A stretch of DNA of 64,000 nucleotides from Distichodus sexfasciatus (GCA_032718565.1 JAVGVS010000110.1:496001-560000); one strand, 5' to 3'; counted from the first letter of the stretch, positions 20,336-30,605 are shown. Made by a program: numbers and translations. Notes: generated by a model not told the origin, from the sequence alone.

Positions 20336-20408
20336 ATATTAAAATCTCTTGTACAAACATAAAAGCTCTTACATACATTCAGAAAGCTCATCTAAACATA
20401 AAACTACA

Positions 20409-20463
<55 letters not shown>

Positions 20464-20480
20464 AGGTCTTACATATGACG
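20336..20480. repeat. array remnant and (TA)n microsatellite
   Basis: AAATCTCTTGTACAAACATA and AAGCTCTTACATACATTCAG continue the CTC array after the hAT insertion. A (TA)n run follows at about 20407-20462. Confidence 0.7.
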
Positions 20481-20659
20481 ATGATAAAACACGTGAATCG
20501 AAGGCTGGAGGTTGTGTAGAGATTAAGGACTCTGCGTTGATTTTTGTGTTGAGATTCGACTCGAAAGATGCAGTGAGAGAAAGGCCTCAGGGAAGCGTCA
20601 CACCACCTGGTTTTAACACAGCCGGCTGGTCTCAAAGCTGCGCCAAACAACCTCCTGTC

Positions 20660-20708
20660 ACCCATCCACCTCCACACACACACCCACCCACACACACACA
20701 CACACAGA
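20660..20708. repeat. (CA)n-type microsatellite
   Basis: CCACACACACACCCACCCAC followed by (CA)n. Simple sequence only. Confidence 0.7.
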
Positions 20709-21074
20709 CCCCGTTACAGTGTGTGTTCCCTGTGGTGCAGCAAGATAAATTCAATTTCTGGAAACCTTTCAACGCAGTACAAACATCTCGTTCATATATA
20801 GAGATTTGAAGTCATTCGTATATATGTAAGATTCTTCGTTTGTATAATAGTTATACAAGTACAACATGTACCTGAAATCATTTATAATATTATATATAAC
20901 TAAACTAATAATGATAATAATGATACTCATAATAATAATAACATTGGGCCTCATTCCCCACTGTTCTTAAGAAAAATTGCTCTTAAAAGCCACTTATTAC
21001 GTTTTTAGCAAAATTCTGACATTCACCAGTGTCGTCTTATGTAAGACTTGTTCTTGGGTAAGAGTCGAAACTAC

Positions 21075-21236
21075 AACTGGTGATGGTGGTGTAGTGGTCA
21101 GGAAACTTGCCTCTGGATCAAGAGGTTGTGGGTTCGAACCCTAACTCCAAGCTGCAAGGAGACCGTCACTAAAATTGAGCAATGAAAGTTGCTCTGGATA
21201 CGACTGTCTACTAAATACTGCAAATGTAACTAAAAC
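21075..21236 (+). mobile_element. tRNA-derived SINE, family B
   Basis: The A-box-like GTGTAGTGGTCAGG, CTTGCCTCTGGATCAAGAGG and the B-box GTGGGTTCGAACCCTAAC form a tRNA-like head. The tail GTTGCTCTGGATACGACTGT and CTACTAAATACTGCAAATGT is the common fish SINE 3' end. Other copies lie at 30955, 35530, 35885, 57165 and 57465. Confidence 0.85.
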
Positions 21237-22619
21237 TATACATTTTATTTACATTTGGATTTTATTGCATGATTGTTTGTGCAAAACAGTAATTTGTTGG
21301 ATTTTCTTCAGTTTCACAGTTGTGAACTGTTATCATATTTCAACGTCTTAGTTTTTGAGGCCCGATAACCTTTCAGCCAGTTTTTCGAATATATAACAAT
21401 ATAATAGAATATATATATAACAGTATATTATATAACAGTATAACAATACGTGAGCTTTAATGTTGCAGTGTAAGTTTTAGCTGAAAATGAATCATTTAAT
21501 TCAACATGAATCAGTTTGTCTTCACCCTGACACGTTTCTCTAGGGGCAGACAGGCTTGAGTTCATCCAGAAATGCTAATGAAACTGGTGGTGAAAGCTGA
21601 AGACCATTCAGCACATTTGCATTTGCATAATGCTAAGCGGGGCTTCACTTATTTTCACTTTTTATTTGTTATGACGAGCAAAATGAGCATTTCTTAAAAA
21701 ACATTGCATGTCTGTGCATGGATTATTATTATTATTGTTGTTATTATTTTAAAAAGTTTCCAGTGATTTACATTACAAATTTGCATTTTGCAGTGGAGCT
21801 GGCGATCCAGTCCCCAGGCTGATCACAGGCCATTCATATTAGCAGAATGATTAATTGTTACCAAAATATTGCACACAGCTCATTCTTCTCCTTTCTAGAC
21901 GCTATATGAGGTTAGTGCACACAAATAAAAATAATTAACAATTATATCTTACAACAAGAACAACAAGAACATTTGGACGATTTGGAGATTTTAACAACTA
22001 ATAATAATAATAATAATCTTTTATGTAACATCTTTTATACATAGAATGCAGCTCAAAGTGCTTTACATAAAAATATATTGGTCAGCACAGAAAATTTCAG
22101 AAATTTGTAGTAAATTGACAGCTTAACGAAATGATGGTAAATAAAACCTAAAAGAAAATGTCATAAAATATCTAAATGAATTAAACAGATATTTAAATAA
22201 AGAATGCTAAGAAGACACAGTTAAAAGAAAGGATTGTATATAAACGTTTAAGAAAATCAATGAAAATAACTACTATATAAAACCTATGATTTAAGAAATA
22301 ATTACAGTGTTGTAAATAATTTACAATCCTGATGATTATCACTTCATATCTCAAACAAAACAAAATCTGATTGTGATTAATTTCAACAACCCTACTATGA
22401 AGGTGACATTGCTGACTTTTAGCCAAAAAAGCAGTGCTTGTCGGTGCCTTGCTCACAAGTACCTCAGTGGTACCGTTACCAGTCCGGCGACCTTCTGGTC
22501 ACAGGAGCACCTCCCTAACCTGCCTAACAAGAGTTAAGAGTTAAGAATGAGAGCAGGAAAATGATAAGCAACTGTGGAGTATTAGCAGATATCAAGATGA
22601 AAACGTGCTAAAAATGAAA
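21237..22619 (+). other. asmt intron 4, AT-rich, nothing recognised
   Basis: Long AT-rich intronic stretch with short (ATT)n runs near 21725 and 22000 and a SINE A trace near 22445-22500 (AAGTACCTCAGTGGTACCGT, reverse orientation). No gene or structured RNA seen. Confidence 0.45.
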
Positions 22620-22727
22620 TAAATTAATTAAATAATTAACTAATTTTTGACTCATATCTGGGCGAGAACTACATTTGTGCGCAAGACGGCGTTCCACATT
22701 AGTCGCGTCACAATAATCGCTGCAGAT
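22620..22727. repeat. hAT foldback family fragment
   Basis: TTTGACTCATATCTGGGCGAGAACTACATTTGTGCGCAAGACGGCG and CACATTAGTCGCGTCACAATA match (reverse complement) the interior of the 33825 element. This is a truncated copy lying directly beside the next one. Confidence 0.7.
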
Positions 22728-23600
22728 TAGAGCTGAAACGATTATTCGATGAACTCGAATAATTCGATTACAAAAAATGGTCGAGGCAATTTGTCTAGAA
22801 TCGAAGCTTCGTTTAAATCATTTTACTCGCTACAGCGTGCGCCGCTTGCGTTTCACACAGACGCTTATTAATGACGCTCAATATTTTCAGTGGCGCGATC
22901 AAGACGAGAATAGATCCCTCTGTGTGTGAAAGCATTTGTGAGATATTCCGTGCACAAAAACAGAGGTAAATGCGTAAAAACGCATAAATGACATTTTTTG
23001 CCATGTAAACACGCACGCTGTTTGTAAGCGCCATTACTCGCTAAAACGCTCCGTTTCCGTCAAAACGTCCCCTTTATTACGGACAAAACGCATATTTCAG
23101 CTGATAAATAACCACAACAACTTGACCCTTGAACTTCATGCTTCTTCATTTTTAATTGAATACAACAACATAAAGCGTAGAATAAGCTAGAATTGTTATT
23201 TATCGGGTAAAAATGAGTTTTGTCTGTAATAAATGTTAAGATTTGACTGAACTGGAACGCTTCAGTCAATGACTTCCCTAAGAGAGCCGTGCGCGCTAAC
23301 AAACGGCGCATGTGTTTACATCGCGGAAAATGTCATTCATGCGTTTCTACGAGACTACTTCAGTTTTTGCGATTTTGCGGTTCTCGTCTCCTTCTTATTC
23401 TTCTTTTATGGCGGTCGGCGTCCAGCTTTAACGCTGCTTTACTGCCACCGCGGCTTTGGTTAGCTTACTGCCCCCACATTAGCGGGTAGCCAGTGTATAT
23501 ACAGTATGCGTATAATAACGTAGACCCAACTAATCGATTATTAAATTAGTTGCCGGCTATCGTAATAATCGATTTTAAGCGATTAGTTGTTGCAGCCCTA
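22728..23600. mobile_element. hAT foldback MITE (873 bp)
   Basis: The ends TAGAGCTGAAACGATTATTC and the inverted TAGGGCTGCAACAACTAATCG match the 33825 family. Inside, blocks such as CAGCTGATAAATAACCACAAC and GTTATTTATCGGGTAAAAATG, and CATTTTTTGCCATGTAAACA and TGTTTACATCGCGGAAAATG, are inverted relative to each other, so nearly the whole element can form a hairpin. The flanks CTGCAGAT and GTTTGCAT do not match, so the target duplication is lost or the copy is recombinant. Confidence 0.8.
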
Positions 23601-24255
23601 GTTTGCATCGAATTTCAGAAGCCAACATGTGAGATGAGTTGCACATGCACACTTCTATCTTCCCTTTTCACACTCGGCCGCTTCGTGCAGCCAAGTAGCT
23701 TTACATCTCGTGAGAGAGAGCGTGCCAAGTTACAAAGCGCGTCAGGGTACATTCCGCAGCCAGGGGCTCTCAACCGAGCTGTCCGCTGTCGTATTCGTAA
23801 AGTAACGGCGGCAGCGTCTCGGAGGTTGACGCCATCGGCCACTTGAGAAGTTGCTGACTAATGACTGGCTGCTGTAGCTTGTGCCGCACACGGCTTCGTC
23901 TCTGATATGGGAGATGTGACGTTCCGGTCTTCCCAGCTGGAGGGGCCGGATTGGGGAGTGGGGTCGGGTGGCTGGCTCGCCGGGTCGTGTGGGTGGGTTT
24001 TGGGAGGACTCCGGCACCCGATGTCCCTTCCGTGGCTGTGCCTGTTTGAATCTCGTTGACGGCGCACGCGAGGCATGGCTGGTGGCCCGGCGCCGGAAGA
24101 TGACGATGCCCTCCGGAAACGGCGGTACCAAAAACAAACTTCAGAAAAACATGCCTGAGGAGGCCAGCTGTCCGGGTCGGTTAGACGCGAGTCTGTGATC
24201 GTGTAACTTGTTCTTGTCTGAACTGGCGGTCTTCTTTTGTGCCCTCGTGGTGCAG
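23601..24255 (+). other. asmt intron 4 3' end, GC-richer block
   Basis: From about 23870 the sequence is richer in G, C and CpG than the rest of the intron. Long open frames on both strands here are composition effects. No domain was recognised. The acceptor TCGTGGTGCAG ends at 24255. Confidence 0.45.
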
Positions 24256-24374
24256 GTCGGACGAAGAAATGGTGAAGTTCATGCAGCTGATGAACTCCAT
24301 CTGGAACGTCTGCGGCAAGGACGTGATCACGGCCTTCGACCTTTCTCCCTTCAAGAGCGTTTACGATCTCGGAG
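24256..24374 (+). CDS. asmt: asmt exon 5
   Basis: Clean exon. The codon split with exon 4 gives Arg, then SDEEMVKFMQLMNSIWNVCG-KDVITAFDLSPFKSVYDLGG. Human ASMT has SEGERLQFMQALQEVWSVNG at the same place. The last residues start the SAM-binding motif I (DLGG), which is completed by exon 6. The donor GGAG|GTAAGG leaves phase 1. No frame break, unlike exons 2-4. Confidence 0.92.
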
Positions 24375-24457
24375 GTAAGGTTCCAAACCAAAGCCCAAAC
24401 AGCCGTAGCCTGCTTCCTTCAAAACCAACCATACAGTACATCCGGCTCATTTATTCA

Positions 24458-25806
24458 TCCTCAAGGGTACCTTAGTCACGTTTTTTTTTTTTTGGTGGAA
24501 AGCAGTATTTGGGAAGAGTACCTTCCTCAAATGTACCTCAGACATACCTTTGGGAAAGCAGCACTTGGGGGGACAGTATCTCCCTCAAGAGTACTTTAAT
24601 GGTGTCTTTAGAGAAGTAATGTTTATGGATAGTACCTTCCTCAAATGTACCTCAGTCATAACGTTGGAGAAGCAGTGCTTGGGGATAGTACCTTCCTCAA
24701 AAGTATCTCAGTGGGATCTTTGGAAAAGTAGTGCTTGGGTACTTAGGTACCTCAGTCTTACCTTTGGGGAAACCAGCTCTTGAGGACAGTGTCTTCCTCA
24801 AGAGTACTTCAGTGGTGTCTTTAGAGAAGTAGTCTTTATGGATAGTATCTTGCTCAAAGGTACCGCAGTGTGGTCTTTGAGAAAGAAGTGCTTGGGAACA
24901 GTACCTTCTTTAAGGGTACTTTAGTGGTACCTTTAGGAAAGTATTGCATGGGAACAGTTGCTTCTAATAGGGTACTTTAGTGGTACTGTTAGAAAAGCAA
25001 TGCTTGGGGACAGTTCCATCTAATAGGGTACTTTCTTGGTAACTTTAGAAAAGCAATGCTTGGGGACAGTACCTTCTTCAAGGGTACCTCAGTGTGGTCT
25101 TTGGGAGAGAAGTGCTTGGGAACAGTACCTTCTTAAAAGGTACTTTAGTGGTACCTTTGGGAAAGCAGTCGCATGGGAACAGTTCCTTCTAATAGGGTAC
25201 TTTATTGGTACCCTTGGGAAAGCAATGCATGGGGACAGTACCTTCCTCAAGGGTACCTCAGTGTGGTCTTTGAGAAAGAAGTGCTTGGGAACAGTACCTT
25301 CTTAAAGGGTATTTTAGTGGTACCTTTAGGACAGCAATGCTTGGGAACAGTACCTTCCTCAAGGGTACTTCAGTGTGGTCTTTGGGAAAGCAGTGCATGG
25401 GAACAGTTCCTTCTAATAGGGTACTTTAGTGGTACCTTCAGGAAAGCAATGCTTGGGGACAGTACCTTCTTCAAGGGTACCTCAGTGTGGTCTTTGGGAA
25501 AGAAGTGCTTGGGAACAGTACCTTCTTAAAGGGTACTTTAGTGGTACCTTTGGGAAAGCAGTGCATGGGAACAGTACCCTCTTAATGTACTTTAGTGGTA
25601 CCTTTAGGAAAGCAATGCTTGGGGACAGTACCTTCCTCAAGGGTACCTCAGTGTGGTCTTTGGGAGAGAAGTGCTTGGGAACAGTACCTTCTTAAAGGGG
25701 ACTTTAGTGGTACTTTTAGGAAAGCAGCGCTTGAGGACTTTTTTTCAAGGGCACCTCAGTCATAACTTTGGGAACAGTACCTCCCTCAAGGGTACTTCAG
25801 TACTTC
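24458..25806 (-). repeat. SINE-derived satellite, ~56-bp unit, ~24 copies
   Basis: Tandem units of the type ACAGTACCTTCCTCAAGGGT-ACCTCAGTGTGGTCTTTGGG-AAAGAAGTGCTTGGGA run for 1.35 kb in asmt intron 5. Read on the other strand, a unit is CCCAAGCACTGCTTTCC, AAAGGTACCACTGAGGTACC, CTTGAGGAAGGTACTGTCC. This is the internal core of SINE A (GTAAAGGTACCACTGAGGTA-CTCATGAGCAAGGTACCGTC-CCCAAGCACTGCTCC). Alternating unit types (CAGTGTGGTCTTTG versus TTAGTGGTACCTTTA) suggest a higher-order repeat of two to three units. Confidence 0.9.
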
Positions 25807-26109
25807 TCAGCCCTGGTTCCGCTTCTCTGTGTGGATTCATGGTAGATGTTGCAGTAAAAGCCAGTACTTTGTGTAAGCCCCATTTGCAAAGGACGAACAA
25901 GCAAGCTGGGTCACCCCTGTTGTCAAGCGTCCATCTGGCCCCCCCCCCGGTCGCCCCTAGCGCCCTCCCCACAATGCATTACTGCAAAATTTGCGTGTGG
26001 TCACAGGAGGCTTTCTGCACAAAGGGTAGTGGAGCGGAACGCTATAACTGATCTAATTACCGAAAAGGTCGTGGGATCACATTCCCTTGTTTAACTCAGC
26101 AGCAGTGTA

Positions 26110-26500
26110 CAAGGACCGCAGACAGTAAAAGTCCCGGACTGGTAAAGGTACCGCTGAGGTACCCCTGAGCAAGGTACTGAGTGAAGACGGATGGATGGTG
26201 TTGAATTAGAAATAGGGTCAATTTCTCGGACACATGGTAGCGTACCGGTTCGGGAGTTGGCCCCGTGATCGGACGGTCGCCGGTTCAAGTCCCGGACAGG
26301 TAAAGGTACCACTGAGGTACTCCTGGTATACGTTTGACCCAAGACAGATGGATGGTTTTGGTTGGTGTTTAATTAAGAGATAGGGTTAAATTTTGGGGCA
26401 GTTGGCAGAATAACGGTAAGGGAGTTGGTCCTGTGACCAGTAAAGGTACTCCTGAGCATGGTACCGTCCCCAAGCACTGCTCCACCTCCCCTGTCCTTTG
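26110..26500 (+). repeat. three consecutive SINE A partial copies with a shared spacer
   Basis: SINE A segments start near 26125, 26230 and 26397. The first two are each followed by a spacer of the type GACGGATGGATGGTGTTGAATTAG / GACAGATGGATGGTTTTGG and then ATAGGGT(C/T)AA(T/A)TTT. SINE plus spacer is therefore tandemly duplicated. The third copy ends with CCGTCCCCAAGCACTGCTCC. Confidence 0.75.
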
Positions 26501-26949
26501 TAGTACCAATAAGGAGTGGTTTTGGTGAACGTTTTTAGTACAAATGATGGCGACTTACTGCTTTTTGGTGAAATTCCAGCTACTCTGCTTGATCTTATAC
26601 ACAAAAGCGTTAAACAGCAATTAGGCGGTCCTGAAAACGGCGAGTGACCGCGGAGACGGCGTTTATTCACGAGAAGCGGAGCGCGCTTGCCGGCGTTTTT
26701 GAGCAGATGGCCGTTTGGCCGGCGGTGACAAGGTGGCCGAGAGTGTTTCGCAGGGAAGCGACTTTCACACACTTCGCCTCCGTCGGCACGGAATCTTAAA
26801 ACAGCTGCAGTACAAAGCACGTCCACTGGATGGCGCTGTGGAGCTGGTGGTCTCTCTGTAAAGATGAGGATCACACACACACACACTTGAGAGCGTCCCG
26901 CTGAGACAGACCCCTGACTGGCACTGCCAGCTCGAATCTAATAATGGGG

Positions 26950-27446
26950 AAGGTGCTGCTCTCTCGCTCTCTTTCTTCCATTCTTACTCTCTCACCTCGT
27001 CTCTGTCTCTCAGTCCCCCTTTTTTCCCCCGCCTTCTCCCTCTCTCCCTGTCCACCTTTCTTTCTACCTCGCTGCCCCCCCTCTCGTTCTTTCTTTCTCT
27101 CCCCGTCTCCTTCACCTCTCTCTTCTTTCTCTCCCACACATCCCGTCTCTTCATCTCGTTCTCCGCCTCTCTCCATCTGTCCACACTTCCTCCTCTCTCC
27201 CCCCCTCTCAATCTGTCTCTCTCCCAATCCTCCCCGTGTTCTCTCTTCCTTCTTCCCCCGTCCCCGCCTCTCACTCTCTCTATCTCTACCACTTCCTCTT
27301 TCTCCTTCGTCTCGCTCCTCCTTCTCTCCTCTCCTCTTCGCCCTCCACCGTCCCCACCCACCTTTCTCTCTCACTCGCCATCTGCCCAAACCTCATCTTC
27401 CCTTTTTCCTCTCCCCTTCTCCAGTTCCTCTTTCCGTACCTGTCCC

Positions 27447-27488
<42 letters not shown>

Positions 27489-27600
27489 TCTCTCTATCAC
27501 TTCCTCTTTCTCCTTAGTCTCACTCCTCCTTCTCTCCTCTCCTCTCCTCTTCGCCCTCCACTGTCCCCACCCACCTTTTTCTCTCACTCGCCATCTGCCC
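26950..27600. repeat. polypyrimidine (CT-rich) tract, 650 bp
   Basis: The + strand is almost purely C and T. It includes a (CT)n run at about 27450-27480 and a direct repeat of about 95 bp (27291-27384 and 27505-27600, starting CCTCTTTCTCCTT). The long open frames on both strands (Ser/Leu/Pro and Arg/Glu/Gly repeats) are artefacts of this composition. Confidence 0.9.
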
Positions 27601-28574
27601 CATACAGTAGGTCGGTATCGGCGCGACGTCATATTACCTGTAAAATCCCGAGCTGTACCCCGATGTAAAGATCAGACTCGCAGCTGGTTCATGACGTCTT
27701 TTGCTGGTTTGTTGCCGTTTTAAAGGTCAGAGATTTTTGTTTGTATGGTTTTGGGGTTGAATGTGTTTTGGTTTTTTTTAACCACAATGGACTTTTTTTG
27801 AAATTGCAGCTGTTTTTCCGTCCCAAACCTAAGGACCACCAGACTTCATTACATTGCGGGGTGATTAAAACGACTTCCACCCAAACAGTTCCCCAAAAAA
27901 ATTTATCCAGCCTTACTCTTGGCAGACTGTCAAAAGGAGAAATGGCGCAGCGGCCTACGGCGTGCTCTTGTTTTAAACGCCGAGACATCGTCGGAACGAC
28001 GGGAAGGACGCAAGTCGTATGCGAGGAGATTAGAGTCGACAGCGCCGGTGAAGGAACCGGCGCGTAAGAACCGTCGAGGTAGTGTTCTCTTTTATTATTG
28101 AAGACGGGATGCCGCCGCCGTCTCTCTCGATGGCCTTCGACGGCGAGCGCGTTGCTTTGTCGTAGCGGGAAAACCGTCGTGAGCTGTTAACGTCGGGCGG
28201 ATGCACGGCTTTCCCGCTGGAAAAAATAGAGGTTCAGAGCGAAGGTAACGCTAGTTGAAAGCTAGTTTTCTTTTGAATGATCAAGCGTCTTTGAGCGGTT
28301 AAAAAAAAAGAGCCGATCATGGGAAGGAAGCGAGATCTGGGCTGCGGGCAGGGCGTTCGGCCACTTCAAAACCCAATTGGTTACTGGTTTCTACGGTCTG
28401 GCCGGCCACTTTCTTCGACAGTAGGCCTCGGCGTTTGGCGCGAATCGCTGGCTTCACATCGACGGCTGTCGGTCCCGGTACGCCCCGTTTTCCCGGTAGT
28501 CTTCCAGCGTAGGCCCTTTTGAGGTTTGCGTCACCTTTTCCTGCGGAAAGACTGAGCCCCTGACACACCTCCCG
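27601..28574 (+). other. asmt intron 5, CpG-rich block of unknown nature
   Basis: From about 27940 to 28560 the sequence is unusually rich in CpG (CGGAACGACGGGAAGGACGC, CGACGGCGAGCGCGTTGC) compared with the flanking introns. No recognised repeat ends, transposase motif or exon were found. It may be an unrecognised insertion. Confidence 0.4.
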
Positions 28575-29110
28575 ACCGGAGAAATTCGGAAATCGTCGCT
28601 TGTTAGTGATCAGTGTTTTCAGTGGCGGAATCGAGACCCGAAACGCTAAAACGCTACAGTTCGGTCAAATCTTCCCCTTTAATACAAACTAAACTCATAT
28701 TTGAGCTGATAACTAACTGCAACAACCAGCGTTCTACTCGCAATTGATGAGATTTTCAGCGTTTATTTTGGGAACGTCCGTCCGATACTTTATTGTGACG
28801 TGGCGCCGCACAGGGGGATTGTGGGAAATATAGTTCTGTCCCAGAAACGCTAAAAGCAGCTCATTTTAAAGGCCAAAAATGAGTCCAAACTGGCTCAAAA
28901 TTTCCCGAAAGTAGTTTTGAGCCGATTTTTCGAGACTCCTTTTGGCCTATAAAAACAGCTGGCGTTTTTGTCGTTTCTGGGCGAGAACTACATTTCCCAC
29001 AATCCCCCCGCGCGCTGCTCGGCGGCACCTCACAATAATGGCATAAACCCTACAAATCTCGATAAATGGCTGGGTTGTGAGTACAACACAAATTAAGGGA
29101 AGACCTGACG
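28575..29110. repeat. hAT foldback family, degraded copy
   Basis: AAACTCATATTTGAGCTGATAACTAACTGCAACAACCAGCGTTCTACTCGCAA-type blocks, with AAATATAGTTCTGTCCCAGA on the left and GGGCGAGAACTACATTTCCC on the right in inverted orientation, match the 22728/33825 family. Terminal ends were not found. Confidence 0.65.
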
Positions 29111-29285
29111 GAACTGGAGCGTTTTAGTGAGAACCGCTAGCGCTCTAACACACCTCGTTAACACCGCTGACCGGCACCCCACTGCCCCGCTCACGTCCCG
29201 ACTGGAATTGTTTGTGATGATGTACTTGGTCCTCGAAATAAATCCTCCAGTAACGATTTGGTGTGATTTGTGATTCTGCTCCCAG

Positions 29286-29426
29286 GATGCAGCGGTGCTC
29301 TGGCAAAGCAGTGTGTGTTGGCTTACCCAGAATGCAGCGTTACTATCTTCGACCTTCCCAAGGTGGTGAGCGTGTCTCGGGAGCACTTCCTGTCCGACAA
29401 GGACACGAGGATCTCATTCTGTGAAG
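29286..29426 (+). CDS. asmt: asmt exon 6 (SAM-binding motif I)
   Basis: Acceptor GCTCCCAG|GATGC and donor GAAG|GTAGAA. With exon 5 the protein reads DLGG-CSGALAKQCVLAYPECSVTI-FDLPKVVSVSREHFLSDKDT. This is the class I methyltransferase glycine-rich loop (human DLGGGAGALAKEC; here the third Gly is Cys) followed by the acidic residue of FD(L/I)P that contacts the SAM ribose. The exon is 141 bases, phase 1 to phase 1, and intact. Confidence 0.95.
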
Positions 29427-29515
29427 GTAGAAGCAACACATACGCGCACACACACACACACCACTAGCGATTCATGACAATATCAGTGTGTGTGTGTGTG
29501 TGTGTGTGTGTGTAG
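29427..29515 (+). repeat. asmt intron 6 (89 bp) made of CA and GT microsatellites
   Basis: The intron holds a (CA)n run at about 29446-29461 and a (GT)n run at about 29486-29513 that reaches the acceptor TGTAG. The two runs are complementary and could pair in the pre-mRNA. Confidence 0.9.
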
Positions 29516-29638
29516 GAGATTTCTTTAAGGATGCTCTTCCGGATGCAGACCTTTACATCCTGGCGAGGATTCTGCATGACTGGACTGACCAGCGGAGTGT
29601 GGAGCTGCTAACCAGAGTCTACCAGTCCTGCAGGCCAG
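29516..29638 (+). CDS. asmt: asmt exon 7 (catalytic His region)
   Basis: Reads GDFFKDALPDADLYILARIL-HDWTDQRSVELLTRVYQSCR-P. LHDW carries the His that acts as catalytic base in this family (human LHDWADGKC). The exon is 123 bases, phase 1 to phase 1, with donor CCAG|GTACAC running straight into a (CA)n tract. Intact. Confidence 0.95.
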
Positions 29639-29816
29639 GTACACACACACACACAGGCTTGCAGTGCCAGCTTCGTCTCAGGCTGTTGTGCATTGTGTAT
29701 AAGACGTCTTGACAGATACCTTGACTCACACACACACGCACACGTCATTGTGATAGATAACCATGCGGGTGGTCTTCCGGCATATACAAGTGTGTAGGCC
29801 AGAGGACCAGCCGCAC

Positions 29817-29847
<31 letters not shown>

Positions 29848-30305
29848 GCAGGTTTTTAAATATGTAAGAGGACATCCTTGTGAAGATTTTTATGTGAGCA
29901 CAAAGGACAGACCCTCTTCTCCCTCTCAACTCCCTAACCGTTACACTACCAACTGCCCCCACCACCACCCCCACCCTCTGTGTTTGACCCGTCTGCGAAG
30001 AAGCAGCGGGCAGCCTTTTGGCAGTGTCCAAAGCTCTTCCTATTGTCAGGAACAAAAGAAAAACCTTCCAAAACTGCCAGTTGGAATCCTGGACCGGTGA
30101 AGGTACCACTGCGGTATTCGTGAGCCAAGCACTGGTCATGTTCCCACTGCCCGCTGCCCACTGCTCCTTCACGGATGGGTCACACGCTGAGGTGGCATTT
30201 GGTTGTGGTGCACTGTGGGTTGTGCTGTGTTTAGAATCTACATCAGCATCCCCAAGTTGCTTTCGCCAAAAAGGGTCAAACTAATGTGTGTGTGTATGTG
30301 TGTAG
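29639..30305 (+). repeat. asmt intron 7: CA/GT microsatellites and SINE A pieces
   Basis: (CA)n follows the donor (29640-29656) and recurs near 29727-29745; (GT)n lies at about 29816-29842 and 30284-30304 up to the acceptor. A reverse SINE A head (CTCCCTAACCGTTACACTAC) is at about 29925-29960 and a forward 3' half (GTGAAGGTACCACTGCGG to TGTGCTGTGTTTAG) at about 30091-30235. Confidence 0.8.
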
Positions 30306-30517
30306 GTGGAGGTGTATTGGTCATCGAGGCGCTCCTCTCGGAGGACAACCGCGGTCCTTTAACCGCCCAGCTGTATTCACTCAACATGCTGGTTCAAACG
30401 GAGGGCAGAGAGAGGAAGGGTTCGGAGTACGCCAGACTACTCACCACTGCCGGCTTCGCCGACGTCCAGGTCCACAGGACGGGCAAGATCTATGATGCTA
30501 TACTGGCACGGAAGTAG
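30306..30517 (+). CDS. asmt: asmt exon 8 (C terminus)
   Basis: Acceptor TGTGTAG|GTGG. Reads GGVLVIEALLSEDNRGPLTA-QLYSLNMLVQTEGRERKGSE, then YARLLTTAGFADVQVHRTGK-IYDAILARK and TAG at 30515-30517. This is nearly identical in plan to human ASMT (QLYSLNMLVQTEGQER...GAIYDAILARK). QLYSLNMLVQTEG lines the substrate pocket. ASMTL ends in a similar domain, but the short N-terminal exon with its own ATG and the lack of a Maf-like domain upstream favour ASMT. Exon 8 is intact. Confidence 0.95.
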
Positions 30518-30605
30518 CAACCCTCCCACCGCCAGCCCGATCAGCGTCCAGCACCTGTTGACCGTTTGGTTTGTTTATCCATGTGGAGATATGGTCAGCT
30601 CTCGC

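Noticed and set aside
21080..21150. tRNA gene candidate (A and B boxes)
   Set aside because: No complete cloverleaf, and the same sequence with a SINE tail recurs five times; it is the SINE B head.
23858..24391. 177-codon frame (-) over asmt exon 5
   Set aside because: Shadow of the GC-rich stretch and of the real exon on the other strand; no recognisable protein.
26944..27723. 259-codon open frame (+) and long Arg/Glu frames (-)
   Set aside because: Produced by the polypyrimidine tract; no domain, only Ser/Leu/Pro or Arg/Glu/Gly runs.
28319..28568. Reverse frame with ARSPDLASFP, like the Tc1 motif SPDLNPIE
   Set aside because: Only a few residues match, no neighbouring transposase motifs and no terminal repeats.
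16784..30517. ASMTL or ASMT2 instead of ASMT
   Set aside because: Own short first exon with ATG and no Maf-like domain upstream argue against ASMTL; ASMT2 cannot be fully excluded without a phylogeny.
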